A stretch of 64,000 bases of DNA from Balneola sp. GTDB taxonomy: Bacteria > Bacteroidota > Rhodothermia > Balneolales > Balneolaceae. This document shows positions 35,425 to 44,120 of this stretch, piece after piece (position 1 is the first letter of the stretch; each line of letters begins with the position of its first letter). Under the pieces are notes generated by a model. It did no database searches and was not told the DNA's origin. It was given only the letters and a program-made list of their open reading frames with translations. Made by a program: the position numbers and the translations under genes. The stretch spans positions 186,001 through 250,000 of the forward strand of contig JAEPNB010000004.1 in the NCBI GenBank assembly GCA_017643645.1, read 5' to 3'.

Positions 35425-35462
35425 TTTTTTCTTTTTCTTGTCTATCATGACTACCATTAATC

Positions 35463-35909
35463 ATGCAAATTGTAAAATTATCAGAACAGAACGTAGCAGC
35501 CCTCGCTCATCTCTTTGTTGAGTTGTGGCCGGAGTGTACTTATGAAACTGAGTTTGAGTACTGCAAACAGATTCTGGAGAAAGAGAATCAGACAGCTTTT
35601 TTAGTAAATGAAAAAGGTGAATACATTGCTTTTGCATACCTCTCACTTCGAAATGATTTTGTAGAAGGCGCAACCTCCTATCCCATTGCTTATCTGGAAG
35701 GCATTTACGTAGAAGAATCCTTCCGAAAAACCGGAATAGCTTCAAAGTTGATCCAACGAGCAGAGCAATGGGCTAAAGAAAACGGAAGTTCTCAACTCGC
35801 CTCAGACGTTGAAATAAACAACGAGCAAAGTATTCGCTTCCATAACAAATCTGGCTTTCTGGAAGAAAACAGAATTGTTTGTTTCATCAAAGACCTGAAA
35901 TCTGATTAA
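35463..35909 (+). CDS. GNAT acetyltransferase, AAC(6')-like
   Basis: A protein of 148 residues with the GNAT fold. The acetyl-CoA motif region reads YLEGIYVEESFRKTGIASKLI (R/Q-x-x-G-x-G/A form) and the C-terminal SIRFHNKSGFLEENRIVCF is typical of aminoglycoside 6'-N-acetyltransferase relatives, which acetylate an amino group from acetyl-CoA. Whether it acts on aminoglycosides cannot be told; many chromosomal relatives do not confer resistance. It is preceded by nearly 1 kb of repeats and converges with the EF-G-like gene, the stop codons overlapping in TTAA. Confidence 0.8.
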   Translation: MQIVKLSEQNVAALAHLFVELWPECTYETEFEYCKQILEKENQTAFLVNEKGEYIAFAYLSLRNDFVEGATSYPIAYLEGIYVEESFRKTGIASKLIQRAEQWAKENGSSQLASDVEINNEQSIRFHNKSGFLEENRIVCFIKDLKSD

Positions 35910-38032
35910 ACCTCCTCCAGTTCTGCATTTTCCTTCATCACACGTTCCTGTACATCAAAAGGAACCTGAGCATAATGAGAGAATGTTCGGTTGTAGGTGG
36001 CGCTTCCCTGAGTCATCGATTTTAAGCTCGTGGAATAGTGATCCAATTCTTCAAGAGGTACATGTGCTTTTATTTTTTGCAATGCTCCTTCAGCATCCAT
36101 TCCCTGAACTTGTCCGCGGCGAGTTCCCAAGTCGCTTAATACTTCTCCCATATAATCCTGAGGAACGATCACTTCAATTTCATAGATAGGCTCCAATAAT
36201 TTCGGATTTGCTTTCAAAAAGCCATCCCTGAAAGCCATTCTAGCTGCAGTTTTAAAAGCTGCTTCATTAGAATCCACAGAATGCATAGAACCATCAAATA
36301 CAGACACTCTGATATCACGGGCACAACAACCACTCATCGGACCGTTTTGCATTTTTTCCATCACTCCTTTCAGAATTGCAGGCATAAACCGGTTATCGAT
36401 TACACCACCAACTATGCAATTATTGAATACCAGTTTGCCTCCCCACGGAAGATCGTGAACATCAGTATTCCGTACTTTCATGTCGGGTGGATCAGCCATT
36501 CCTTCTTCGTAAGGTTCTATTAATAATTCCACTTCGGCATATTGTCCTGCACCGCCTGATTGCTTTTTATGCTTGTATTTCGATCTTACCTGAGTGGTAA
36601 TAGATTCCCGATAAGGAATTTTCGGGGTAATAAACTCAACATCCAGTTTGAAGCGATTTCGAAGCTGGTGCTCAATTACTCCCAGATGTTCTTCGCCCTG
36701 TGCATGAATGATGATCTGACGTAATTCCTGGCTATGCTCAATTATAATAGAAGGGTCTTCTCTGTGAATCTGATGAAGCGCGTTACCAAGTTTGTCTTCA
36801 TCTCCTTCATTGGTAAGCTTTACGGCCGTTCGGATTGTTGTAGGCGGAAATTCAATTTCTTCAAGAACTATATTATTTCCTTTTTCCGAAAGAGTGTGAT
36901 TTACTTCCCCATCCTTCAACTTTACAACTGCACCAATATCCCCGGTTTTGATCTCGTTTATGCTGATGCGTTTGTGTCCTTCTGTGAGGTAGAGACTTCC
37001 TAGTCTTACTGAGTTCGAAGTTGAATTATTCATCAGATCCATTCCCGCAACGGAAGATCCACTGTATTGTTTAAAATAGATCAGATCCCCAACATGAGAT
37101 TCCGAATATGTCTTAAATAAAAACAGCACAGGCTTTCCGTCGGGATCCAGTTCAAAGTCGTCTCCATTCTGGCTTTTTGGAGCATTTCCTTCCAAAGGAT
37201 TCGGAGCGATGTCATCCAGAAAACCCATTACACGACCGGTTCCCATATTCCTTGCTGCACACACACAAAACAACGGATGAATCTGTCCTTTTACTAATGA
37301 AAGGTGTAATCCTTCCTCCATTTGTTCTTCATCCAGTTCCCCATGTTCGAAGTAAATTTCCATTAAGGACTCGTCATTTTCTGCGATGATCTCAATCAAT
37401 TCCTGATGCAGTTTCTCAGCCTTATCTTTCAGTGAATCCGGGATAGGCAATTTATCGGGTTTCCCGCCTCCTTCCGGAAATTCGTACATCGTCATTCTGA
37501 GTACATCCACTATTGCGTGAAAGTCATTTCCTTCGCTGTACGGAAATTGTACTACCGTAACTTCTCTTCCAAAATGTTCTTTTGCTTCCTGAACAGTTTG
37601 CCAGAAATCAGAACGTTCGTTATCAAGTTTATTAACTACAAAAATCGATGAGACTTCATATTTACGGGCATATTTCCATAATGAATCCGTTCCTACTTCT
37701 ACTCCGTTTTCAGCATTTAACGTGAAAATGGCTGTATCGGCTACTCTTAACGGACCAACTACTTCACCTACATAATCTGAAGTTCCCGGGGTGTCGATCA
37801 GATTGATCTTGTGCCCTCTCCAATCCAGATTCATAAACGATGAATAAATGGATTTTTCTTTCTCTTTCTCCAATTCATGATAATCGGAGACTGTATTTCC
37901 TTCTTCTATGGTTCCTCTTCTGTTAATAGCTCCGGCTTCAAACAACATAGTTTCAGCTAAGGTTGTTTTACCGGAGCCGGAATGGCCCAACAACACAACA
38001 TTTCGGATTCTTGCAGGATCGTATACTTTCAT
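35906..38032 (-). CDS. Elongation factor G-like GTPase
   Basis: A protein of 708 residues with EF-G domain order. The GTPase motifs are GHSGSGKTT at 17-25, DTPGTSDYVGE (DTPG without the usual following His) and NKLDNE. Domains II to V follow to a standard EF-G end (LEELDHYSTSLKSMTQGSATY). The switch I region reads KEKEKSIYSS where canonical EF-G has ERGITI. It belongs to the EF-G-like paralogue class and is probably not the main translocase; its role, such as recycling or back-up translocation, is uncertain. Its start faces ansA across a 152-base divergent promoter region. Confidence 0.9.
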   Translation of the reverse strand: MKVYDPARIRNVVLLGHSGSGKTTLAETMLFEAGAINRRGTIEEGNTVSDYHELEKEKEKSIYSSFMNLDWRGHKINLIDTPGTSDYVGEVVGPLRVADTAIFTLNAENGVEVGTDSLWKYARKYEVSSIFVVNKLDNERSDFWQTVQEAKEHFGREVTVVQFPYSEGNDFHAIVDVLRMTMYEFPEGGGKPDKLPIPDSLKDKAEKLHQELIEIIAENDESLMEIYFEHGELDEEQMEEGLHLSLVKGQIHPLFCVCAARNMGTGRVMGFLDDIAPNPLEGNAPKSQNGDDFELDPDGKPVLFLFKTYSESHVGDLIYFKQYSGSSVAGMDLMNNSTSNSVRLGSLYLTEGHKRISINEIKTGDIGAVVKLKDGEVNHTLSEKGNNIVLEEIEFPPTTIRTAVKLTNEGDEDKLGNALHQIHREDPSIIIEHSQELRQIIIHAQGEEHLGVIEHQLRNRFKLDVEFITPKIPYRESITTQVRSKYKHKKQSGGAGQYAEVELLIEPYEEGMADPPDMKVRNTDVHDLPWGGKLVFNNCIVGGVIDNRFMPAILKGVMEKMQNGPMSGCCARDIRVSVFDGSMHSVDSNEAAFKTAARMAFRDGFLKANPKLLEPIYEIEVIVPQDYMGEVLSDLGTRRGQVQGMDAEGALQKIKAHVPLEELDHYSTSLKSMTQGSATYNRTFSHYAQVPFDVQERVMKENAELEEV

Positions 38033-38105
38033 AGTGAACTCCTTGGATTGCTAAGGTTTTTTGTTTTCTCTTGATGAAAACTTTAAGCGCTTCCTTTTTT
38101 TACGC

Positions 38106-38113
38106 TATATTTG
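38106..38113 (+). promoter_or_regulatory. Candidate -7 promoter element for ansA
   Basis: TATATTTG fits the Bacteroidetes-type TAnnTTTG -7 consensus. It lies 71 bases before the ansA start in the divergent region. No clear TTG -33 element is seen at the expected distance, so confidence is low. Confidence 0.3.
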
Positions 38114-38184
38114 GCAATAATTTTAAGAACGTTCGCACGAGTACGGCGAATAGCTAATTTAAACGGCTACGGGAAATAAGCAAG

Positions 38185-39186
38185 ATGAAAAAAATTCTTC
38201 TCATACAAACAGGTGGAACCATTGCGATGAGCGCTAAAGGCGAAGGTGTGGAGCTGGATCCTGAAGCCTGGTCTGATTTGCTTATCAAACAAATTCCCGA
38301 GTTAGAAGAACTTGCTGAAATTACTACTTACCCGCTTTTTTTCGAAGACAGCTCTGATCTGAATGCAGAGCATTGGGTAAATCTTGCTCAATGCATAGAT
38401 GTTAATTACGAAAAATATGACGGCTTCGTGATCCTGCACGGAACAGATACCATGGCTTATACGGCGTCCGCACTGTCATATTCGTTACAGAATTTAGCCA
38501 AGCCAGTGATCTTTACCGGTAGTCAGGTTCCGATGAGCAGCGTGAGAAGTGATGCCCGCCGAAACCTGATCAATTCCATCGAAATGGCGACTACTGAATT
38601 ACAGGAAGTTGGAATTTGCTTTAATGATCACGTCTACCGCGGAAACCGGGCCACTAAACTGAGTATCGGTGATTTTGATGCATTTGGTTCTCCGAATTTA
38701 GACCCAATTGCTGAGATTGGTTTAGATATTGAACTTCATGTTCCGCCTAAAAAACTGATTCCTGCTTTCGAGAACAACGCTGCTTTTTCAAATGAGATAT
38801 TTGTTCTTACCGTCCATCCTTCACTCAGCATGAATATTCTCGATTGTTTAGATCTCACCAAATTGAAAGCGATCATTGTCCGAACTTTTGGTAGCGGTAA
38901 TTTTCCAATGAAAGGAGTATACAATATGATTCCATTTTTTGAAAAGTGCAGAGATCACGGGGTAATTGTAGCCATTGTTTCTCAGGCGGATTATGACGCT
39001 GTGAATTTAACTAAATATCCTGCCGGACGAGCTGCGTTAAATGTTGGTGCTGTATCAGGGGGAGATATGACTATGGAAGCAGCACTTACAAAATTAATGT
39101 TTCTTCTGGCTCAATCAGATTCAAAAGAATACATTGAAGCGCAATTTCAAATCCCAATGGCCGGCGAGCTTACTGTTGATAAATAG
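38185..39186 (+). CDS. ansA: Type I L-asparaginase
   Basis: Hydrolyses asparagine to aspartate and ammonia. The 333-residue protein has both active-site signatures: TGGTIA at 9-14 and HGTDTM at 85-90, followed by TGSQVPMSSVRSDARRN. There is no signal peptide, which indicates the cytoplasmic type I form. It stands alone, followed by a GC-rich hairpin and the tryptophan dioxygenase gene. The length is normal for the family. Confidence 0.95.
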   Translation: MKKILLIQTGGTIAMSAKGEGVELDPEAWSDLLIKQIPELEELAEITTYPLFFEDSSDLNAEHWVNLAQCIDVNYEKYDGFVILHGTDTMAYTASALSYSLQNLAKPVIFTGSQVPMSSVRSDARRNLINSIEMATTELQEVGICFNDHVYRGNRATKLSIGDFDAFGSPNLDPIAEIGLDIELHVPPKKLIPAFENNAAFSNEIFVLTVHPSLSMNILDCLDLTKLKAIIVRTFGSGNFPMKGVYNMIPFFEKCRDHGVIVAIVSQADYDAVNLTKYPAGRAALNVGAVSGGDMTMEAALTKLMFLLAQSDSKEYIEAQFQIPMAGELTVDK

Positions 39187-39225
39187 ATTTATGCAGATTT
39201 TGCCCAAGAATTAAAATATTTTGAC

Positions 39226-39283
39226 CCACCCCCGTCCCCTCCCTAATGTTAGGGAGGGGTGCTCCATAGGAGCGGGGAGGGTT
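39226..39283. repeat. CCTCC/GGAGG hairpin unit
   Basis: Perfect arms CCCCTCCCT (39236-39244) and AGGGAGGGG (39251-39259) are followed by the small hairpin CTCCATAGGAG. The unit is related in style to 34818-34897 and may also end the ansA message. Confidence 0.65.
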
Positions 39284-39328
39284 AGCTTTAAAATTTCGAT
39301 TAGTTTATAGCACATTAAAATCCAAAAG

Positions 39329-40108
39329 ATGAGCCTTACATACACCAATTATTTAAAAATAAACGAACTGTTGGAACTTCAACAGCTCAAATCAGATCCT
39401 AAAGAACATGATGAAACGCTGTTCATTATTATCCATCAAACCTATGAATTGTGGTTCAAGCAGATCATTCATGAATTTGGAAAACTGAACAAAGAACTTT
39501 CGGCAGGAAATACATGGAATTCCATCAAAACGATGAGACGAATTCTGACCATCATGAAAACACTCGTTTCTCAGGTAGATATTCTGGAAACCATGACTCC
39601 ACTGGAATTCAACAGCTTCAGAAAGTTTTTAGGGGAATCGAGTGGATTTCAGTCGCTGCAATTTCGTGAAATCGAGATCTTATGTGGATTAAGATTTCAA
39701 TTGATGAAAGAGGCTCATAAAGATGATCCGAACCACATCGAAATCCTGGAACAGAAAATGGAAGAGCCTACTATCTGGGAAAGTTTTTGTGCTTATCTGA
39801 AGAAAAAAGGCTATTCGGTTTCATCCCCGAGAGAGAATCAACGAGGGCTTGTTTTCAATACATCCGAAGAAAACCAACAAGAGCTGATCAAAATGATGAA
39901 TGAACATCAGGAAGCAGCTTTGGTAAGCGAGTTGTTGGTAGATTTTGATGAAGGTTTGCAGGAATGGAGATACCGTCACGTTAAAATGGTACAGCGAACC
40001 ATCGGTACTAAAAAAGGAACAGGGGGATCAGAAGGTGTTGCTTACCTTCAGCGCACATTAAACCAGACTATCTTTCCGGACCTTTGGGAAATCAGGTCTT
40101 CTTTTTAG
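39329..40108 (+). CDS. kynA: Tryptophan 2,3-dioxygenase
   Basis: A heme enzyme that opens the indole ring of L-tryptophan to N-formylkynurenine. The 259-residue protein shows FIIIHQTYELWFKQI at 32-46 (with the conserved substrate-pocket His36), NSFRKFLGESSGFQS, and the heme-ligand region YRHVKMVQRTIGTKKGTGGS near its end. The length is typical of bacterial TDO. A kynureninase-like gene lies 850 bases downstream on the same strand, with one small membrane protein gene between them. No formamidase gene is seen nearby. Confidence 0.95.
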   Translation: MSLTYTNYLKINELLELQQLKSDPKEHDETLFIIIHQTYELWFKQIIHEFGKLNKELSAGNTWNSIKTMRRILTIMKTLVSQVDILETMTPLEFNSFRKFLGESSGFQSLQFREIEILCGLRFQLMKEAHKDDPNHIEILEQKMEEPTIWESFCAYLKKKGYSVSSPRENQRGLVFNTSEENQQELIKMMNEHQEAALVSELLVDFDEGLQEWRYRHVKMVQRTIGTKKGTGGSEGVAYLQRTLNQTIFPDLWEIRSSF

Positions 40109-40214
40109 CTCAATTGTATTTTTCCTGAATTATATTAGATTTAATTAGTTCTTTTCTTTCAAGACCTGAAAAAGGGATTAGGTTATTGTAAATAAATTCA
40201 ACTAATTAGATATT

Positions 40215-40808
40215 ATGAAATGTCCGAATTGTGGCCAAAGGTCAAAGAGGTTAATTAATATAACACCATCAACCGGGGTAAGTTTCAGAAAAAGCATTGA
40301 AGGTTATTATAAATGCCGTGCATGCAATGTACTGTTAAAACATCAAAAAAATTCCTGGGGATTAACCAAGTTCAAAAAGCAATATTGGATTTACAATGTA
40401 GCTCTTTTTACACTTTTAGTAGTCTATTTGAATTTCGGAATCTTTTATATTAAATCTATCTTTCCTGATCTACCTGCCTGGCTTGCTTTCTCTATTATTA
40501 CTAGTCCGGTAGTACTTTTTTTGATTTTTATGGGCTATACAGCACAAAATTATGCTCTTATAGAAATTTCTGCAGACGAAGCTGACTATCCTGAAGAACA
40601 AAAATCATCTATACTTTCAATGATTTCCCTGTTTCTTGTTGCCGTAGCTGTAATATTTGGATTTACCTATGTAACCGGATCAACGGATATTTCCAAGACC
40701 CATCCATTTTTATATGTTGCAGGTACGTTTTTATTTCTGGGGCTTCTTACTATTGTCGGGCTTTATATGATCAAAAAAATGAACGAAAAACAAGATCTAG
40801 AGAGATAG
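40215..40808 (+). CDS. Zinc-ribbon membrane protein of unknown function
   Basis: A protein of 197 residues. The N-terminus carries a zinc ribbon formed by CPNC (3-6) and CRAC (about 36-39). Hydrophobic segments follow at about 58-80, 87-110, 133-153 and 164-186, separated by an acidic loop (SADEADYPEEQKSS). It resembles the loose class of TIGR04104-like or similar zinc-ribbon membrane proteins; no function is known. It lies between the dioxygenase and kynureninase genes, 106 bases after the former and 147 before the latter, which may be chance. Confidence 0.65.
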   Translation: MKCPNCGQRSKRLINITPSTGVSFRKSIEGYYKCRACNVLLKHQKNSWGLTKFKKQYWIYNVALFTLLVVYLNFGIFYIKSIFPDLPAWLAFSIITSPVVLFLIFMGYTAQNYALIEISADEADYPEEQKSSILSMISLFLVAVAVIFGFTYVTGSTDISKTHPFLYVAGTFLFLGLLTIVGLYMIKKMNEKQDLER

Positions 40809-40955
40809 TCCAACCATTTCTAATCTGATCTTTATCATTCAAATTCCTACCTCCACTGGAATGACTATCTTTTTATCGTGTTGGGAAACAAAAATTGAGT
40901 TCTATTCTACTTAAAAAATTTTGTGGTTTTGTGTTTTAGTGGCTAACATCTTCTT

Positions 40956-42143
40956 ATGAAAAACATCGACGAATTAGCACAACAACTCATCCCTCATTAC
41001 TCACATTTCAGAGTTTCTGAACGACTTCTCTTTACCGGACATTCTCATCAGGCCTGGCCGGATGTAGCGCTGGAAGGACAGAAAGAGTATTTCATGGACA
41101 CCGCAGAGCTGGTGGACAAAAAGTGGGAAAAAGCTGCCGAGAAGACAGAAATACTGAGAAACTATTTAAGAGGATTTTATGACGATCCCGATGGATTCTA
41201 CTGCCGCGAAGAAAGCACACACGTTCTTTTTGTAAGCTGGATGAGTGGACTTGATCTGAAGAATAAGCCCAAGATCATTTCAACTGATGGAGAATTTCAT
41301 TCACTGTTTCGTCAACTTCATCGCCTGGAAGAAGAAGGTTTGGAAGTAACTTATGTTGCAACCGATCCCGATGAAAGTTTTGCAGAACGAATTATCTCTG
41401 AAATCGACGATAGAACTTCTGCAATAATGCTGTCACGAGTTTATTTCGAATCCAGCCTGATCAATCACCATCTCACAAAAATTGCACAAGCAGCAAGAAA
41501 GCACTGCGTTCCTGTTTTAATTGATGACTATCACGGAACTAATGTCGCACCGTTATCAATCAGAGAAGCTGATCTGGAAGATTGTTTTATTCTGATCGGA
41601 GGTTACAAATATCTGCAATGGGGCGAAGCCAATTGTTTCCTGAGATTTCCTAAAGACTGTGATATGCGTCCCGCAATAACGGGTTGGTTCGCTTCCTTCA
41701 GTACATTGGAAAAGCCCCGAGACAACTCCCCTACTCACTATGATCATTCCGATCAACGCTTTGCAAGTGGAACTTATGATCCTTCCTCTCAGTATCGCGC
41801 GGCTAAAGTGGTCGAGTTTTTTGGAGAACAAGGACTTACTAAAGAAGTTCTGAGAGACCAGTATGTCCAAAAAGTAGAACTACTTAAAAAGCATTTTCTC
41901 GATAAAGATTTTGATCCATCTGTAATTCGACTTACTCATGAGAAAGCGATTGCTGAACATAATGGAGGCTTCTTATCTCTTACTTCACCAAAAGCCAGAG
42001 AAATAAGAGCAGAATTACTGGCTCGTGATATTTTCACCGATGCCAGAGATCAGATCATTCGATTTGGACCGGCTCCTTATACTACTACAACTCAGATTGA
42101 CGAAGTGATGCTTGCTCTAAAAGAAGTAATAAATGCTCTTTAA
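40956..42143 (+). CDS. kynU: Kynureninase-like PLP enzyme (class V aminotransferase fold)
   Basis: A protein of 395 residues with a PLP lysine in GGYKYLQWGEAN (Lys218) and the cofactor aspartate in LIDDYHGTN (190-196). The early motif TGHSHQAWPDVA and the SxKYL-like lysine site fit kynureninase-type class V enzymes, which cleave kynurenine or 3-hydroxykynurenine to anthranilate and alanine. Placement near tryptophan 2,3-dioxygenase supports this. The motifs differ from textbook kynureninase (for example DWAHAAGN), so another C-S or C-C lyase of the fold is possible. The next gene starts within its last codons. Confidence 0.7.
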   Translation: MKNIDELAQQLIPHYSHFRVSERLLFTGHSHQAWPDVALEGQKEYFMDTAELVDKKWEKAAEKTEILRNYLRGFYDDPDGFYCREESTHVLFVSWMSGLDLKNKPKIISTDGEFHSLFRQLHRLEEEGLEVTYVATDPDESFAERIISEIDDRTSAIMLSRVYFESSLINHHLTKIAQAARKHCVPVLIDDYHGTNVAPLSIREADLEDCFILIGGYKYLQWGEANCFLRFPKDCDMRPAITGWFASFSTLEKPRDNSPTHYDHSDQRFASGTYDPSSQYRAAKVVEFFGEQGLTKEVLRDQYVQKVELLKKHFLDKDFDPSVIRLTHEKAIAEHNGGFLSLTSPKAREIRAELLARDIFTDARDQIIRFGPAPYTTTTQIDEVMLALKEVINAL

Positions 42144-43254
42144 CTACAAAACAATTTCGACTTTTTTTGTAGTCATTATTACCTCATTTACTGTATTTGC
42201 TCAAACTGAATATTCAATCTCCGGCACTGTAAAAAGTCAGGTTGGTCTTGATCCAATTGCAGGAGCTCAAATCTTCCTGAATGGTTCAACTATCGGAACG
42301 CTTTCTGATGGAGACGGCAATTTTACTTTATCAGGTATACCCGAGGGAGCTCATGATCTGATTGTTCAAAGCCTTGGTTTCGAAAGTGTTACTTCTTTAA
42401 TTCGAACGGATCATTTGGAGGATGGATACTCTTTTATAATGAAAGAGAAAGTGTACAATCTGGATGAAATTACTGTTAAACCAAACAGCCAGGACTGGAA
42501 ATATAACTTTGAACAATTTCGAAAGATGTTTATTGGTGTAGGTCCCTTTTCGAAGAACACTAAAATCAAAAATAAAGAAGTGGTGAACTTTGATTTTGAT
42601 TTGGATAACAGGACTCTGAATGCATTTGCTTACGAAACAATTGAAGTAGAAAACAAAGACCTTGGCTACCGGATCTTTTTTTTCTTAGAGAAATTTGAGA
42701 TCGACTATAAATCAGGAAGATTCTTTTTCTACGGCCAGACTTTTTTTGAAGAGATGAGTTCCAGCAGGAAAAAAACCCGGAATAAATGGAAAGAAAATCG
42801 GGAGAAAGCTTATTTAGGGTCTTTTGCTCATTTCACTAAATCTTTAATTGATCAAAAAATTGTTGAAAATGGTTTTGTTGTAAAAGCAGAAGAAAGAGAC
42901 GATGATGCACGGTATTTATATACGGATACAGTGCCACAATCACAGTTTTTCTATCAAGTTGACAGCTCCTATTATGAATACAGCTTTGTTAATTTTTTGA
43001 ATGTCACCTATGAAAATGAATACGAAGACATTACTTATTTGTATTCGATAGCAAAACCCTTCGACAGCAATCCCCGTCTTTTGTCGGATTATCAAAACTC
43101 TTCCATAACGCTGATCTCTGATTCAGTTCTGGTAGATAGATCCGGATTTATTCTCGACCCAACCTCAATTCTTTTTGATGGATACTGGGCATTTGAAAAG
43201 CTTTCTGATATGCTTCCACTTACTTATGAAATATCCGCAGATTTAGCAGAATAA
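42133..43254 (+). CDS. Secreted protein with carboxypeptidase-like regulatory domain
   Basis: A protein of 373 residues. The signal peptide (1-23, ending TVFA) precedes a CarboxypepD_reg-like beta-sandwich: SISGTVKSQVGLDPIAGAQIFLNGSTIGTLSDGDGNFTLSGI at about 28-69, followed by SYSF-type strands and NLDEITV. Such domains begin TonB receptors, but there is no plug or barrel here. The remaining 250 residues are charged and unrecognised. The start overlaps the kynureninase-like gene by 11 bases. It is probably periplasmic or surface-exposed; function unknown. Confidence 0.75.
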   Translation: MLFNYKTISTFFVVIITSFTVFAQTEYSISGTVKSQVGLDPIAGAQIFLNGSTIGTLSDGDGNFTLSGIPEGAHDLIVQSLGFESVTSLIRTDHLEDGYSFIMKEKVYNLDEITVKPNSQDWKYNFEQFRKMFIGVGPFSKNTKIKNKEVVNFDFDLDNRTLNAFAYETIEVENKDLGYRIFFFLEKFEIDYKSGRFFFYGQTFFEEMSSSRKKTRNKWKENREKAYLGSFAHFTKSLIDQKIVENGFVVKAEERDDDARYLYTDTVPQSQFFYQVDSSYYEYSFVNFLNVTYENEYEDITYLYSIAKPFDSNPRLLSDYQNSSITLISDSVLVDRSGFILDPTSILFDGYWAFEKLSDMLPLTYEISADLAE

Positions 43255-43322
43255 GTGAGAGGATTTATTTTCAGGGAAAAATCTCAAAAGACTAGCACCA
43301 AATTTCAGACAAATAACAAAGC

Positions 43323-43958
43323 TTAATTAAATACTTTATCGTAATAGGTTTTGAATTTACTAGTATCAATTTGAGCCGATTTTTCTAATTCGAATTCAGT
43401 ACCGTTCCAAAAGCTCACGTAAACAGAATCCGATCGATGCCGTTCTTCTGTTTCATCATCTTCCCAGCGTTCTGTTCTCCAATTTACAAGATCTAACTTT
43501 CCGTCTTCGTTTATATCTAATAACCAGCCATCAACTTCATACACCCAGGTGCCATCCGCACCACTATCAGCAATCAATTGTTTGGTTGTAAAATTATCTT
43601 CTATGTGATCAAAAACAAGCAAAGAGATTTTTTGGGGGCTGTATGTTGATAGATGACGGATTAGAAAACCAGAATAGTTATCATCAATATTAATTTTGCC
43701 AATCAAATAAGCTTTATTTTCAACTGATAGATAGTTTGAAATTAAAGCGTTCCATTCACTATCGATTAATTTCCCATCGAATTCTATGATTTTACTTGAA
43801 GTGTAATCATCATTCCATTCTTCAAAATAAAAGACATGCAAAGTATCAGAGCTAATTACTTCTGTATTCTCTTCTAAATAATCAAAAAGCTCTTGAGCCT
43901 GAGATACTGCTAAATTTTGAACAAATAAAGCGAGTACTGTTGTTATGAAAATTTTCAT
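43323..43958 (-). CDS. Secreted hypothetical protein with a calcium-loop motif
   Basis: A protein of 211 residues with a signal peptide (1-19, ending AVSQA). Near residue 150 it has DINEDGKLD, a DxNxDGxxD loop like those in dockerin, EF-hand or VCBS/FG-GAP repeats, so it may bind calcium. The rest is acidic and mixed alpha/beta, and I do not recognise the family. It stands alone, convergent with the previous gene across a 68-base gap. Confidence 0.6.
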   Translation of the reverse strand: MKIFITTVLALFVQNLAVSQAQELFDYLEENTEVISSDTLHVFYFEEWNDDYTSSKIIEFDGKLIDSEWNALISNYLSVENKAYLIGKINIDDNYSGFLIRHLSTYSPQKISLLVFDHIEDNFTTKQLIADSGADGTWVYEVDGWLLDINEDGKLDLVNWRTERWEDDETEERHRSDSVYVSFWNGTEFELEKSAQIDTSKFKTYYDKVFN

Positions 43959-44120
43959 TTTAAATTATATTGAAGCATTAATTGATTAAAAAAACGAATC
44001 TAATTTGTATCGCTTAAAATAAACAAAATCAGTTAAGAAGCACCCTGTCTATAAATCTGATTTAAACTTTTTTTGTAAGGAATTCTTTTTTGATTGTCTT
44101 ACTAAGAACCAAGGTTTGGT

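Larger units (their letters stand above)
34508..35462. other. Repeat-rich non-coding region
   Basis: About 955 bases with no supportable gene. In order it holds element A copy 3, GC-rich CCTCC/GGAGG hairpins, element B copy 2, and a GTCATCCTGAG-type repeat. The A-then-B order matches that at 21053-21546. A short open frame inside element B is a by-product of the repeat. Confidence 0.75.

Noticed and set aside
35463-35909. Declaring the GNAT protein an aminoglycoside-resistance gene
   Set aside because: The resemblance to AAC(6') is at fold and motif level only; many chromosomal relatives have other substrates.
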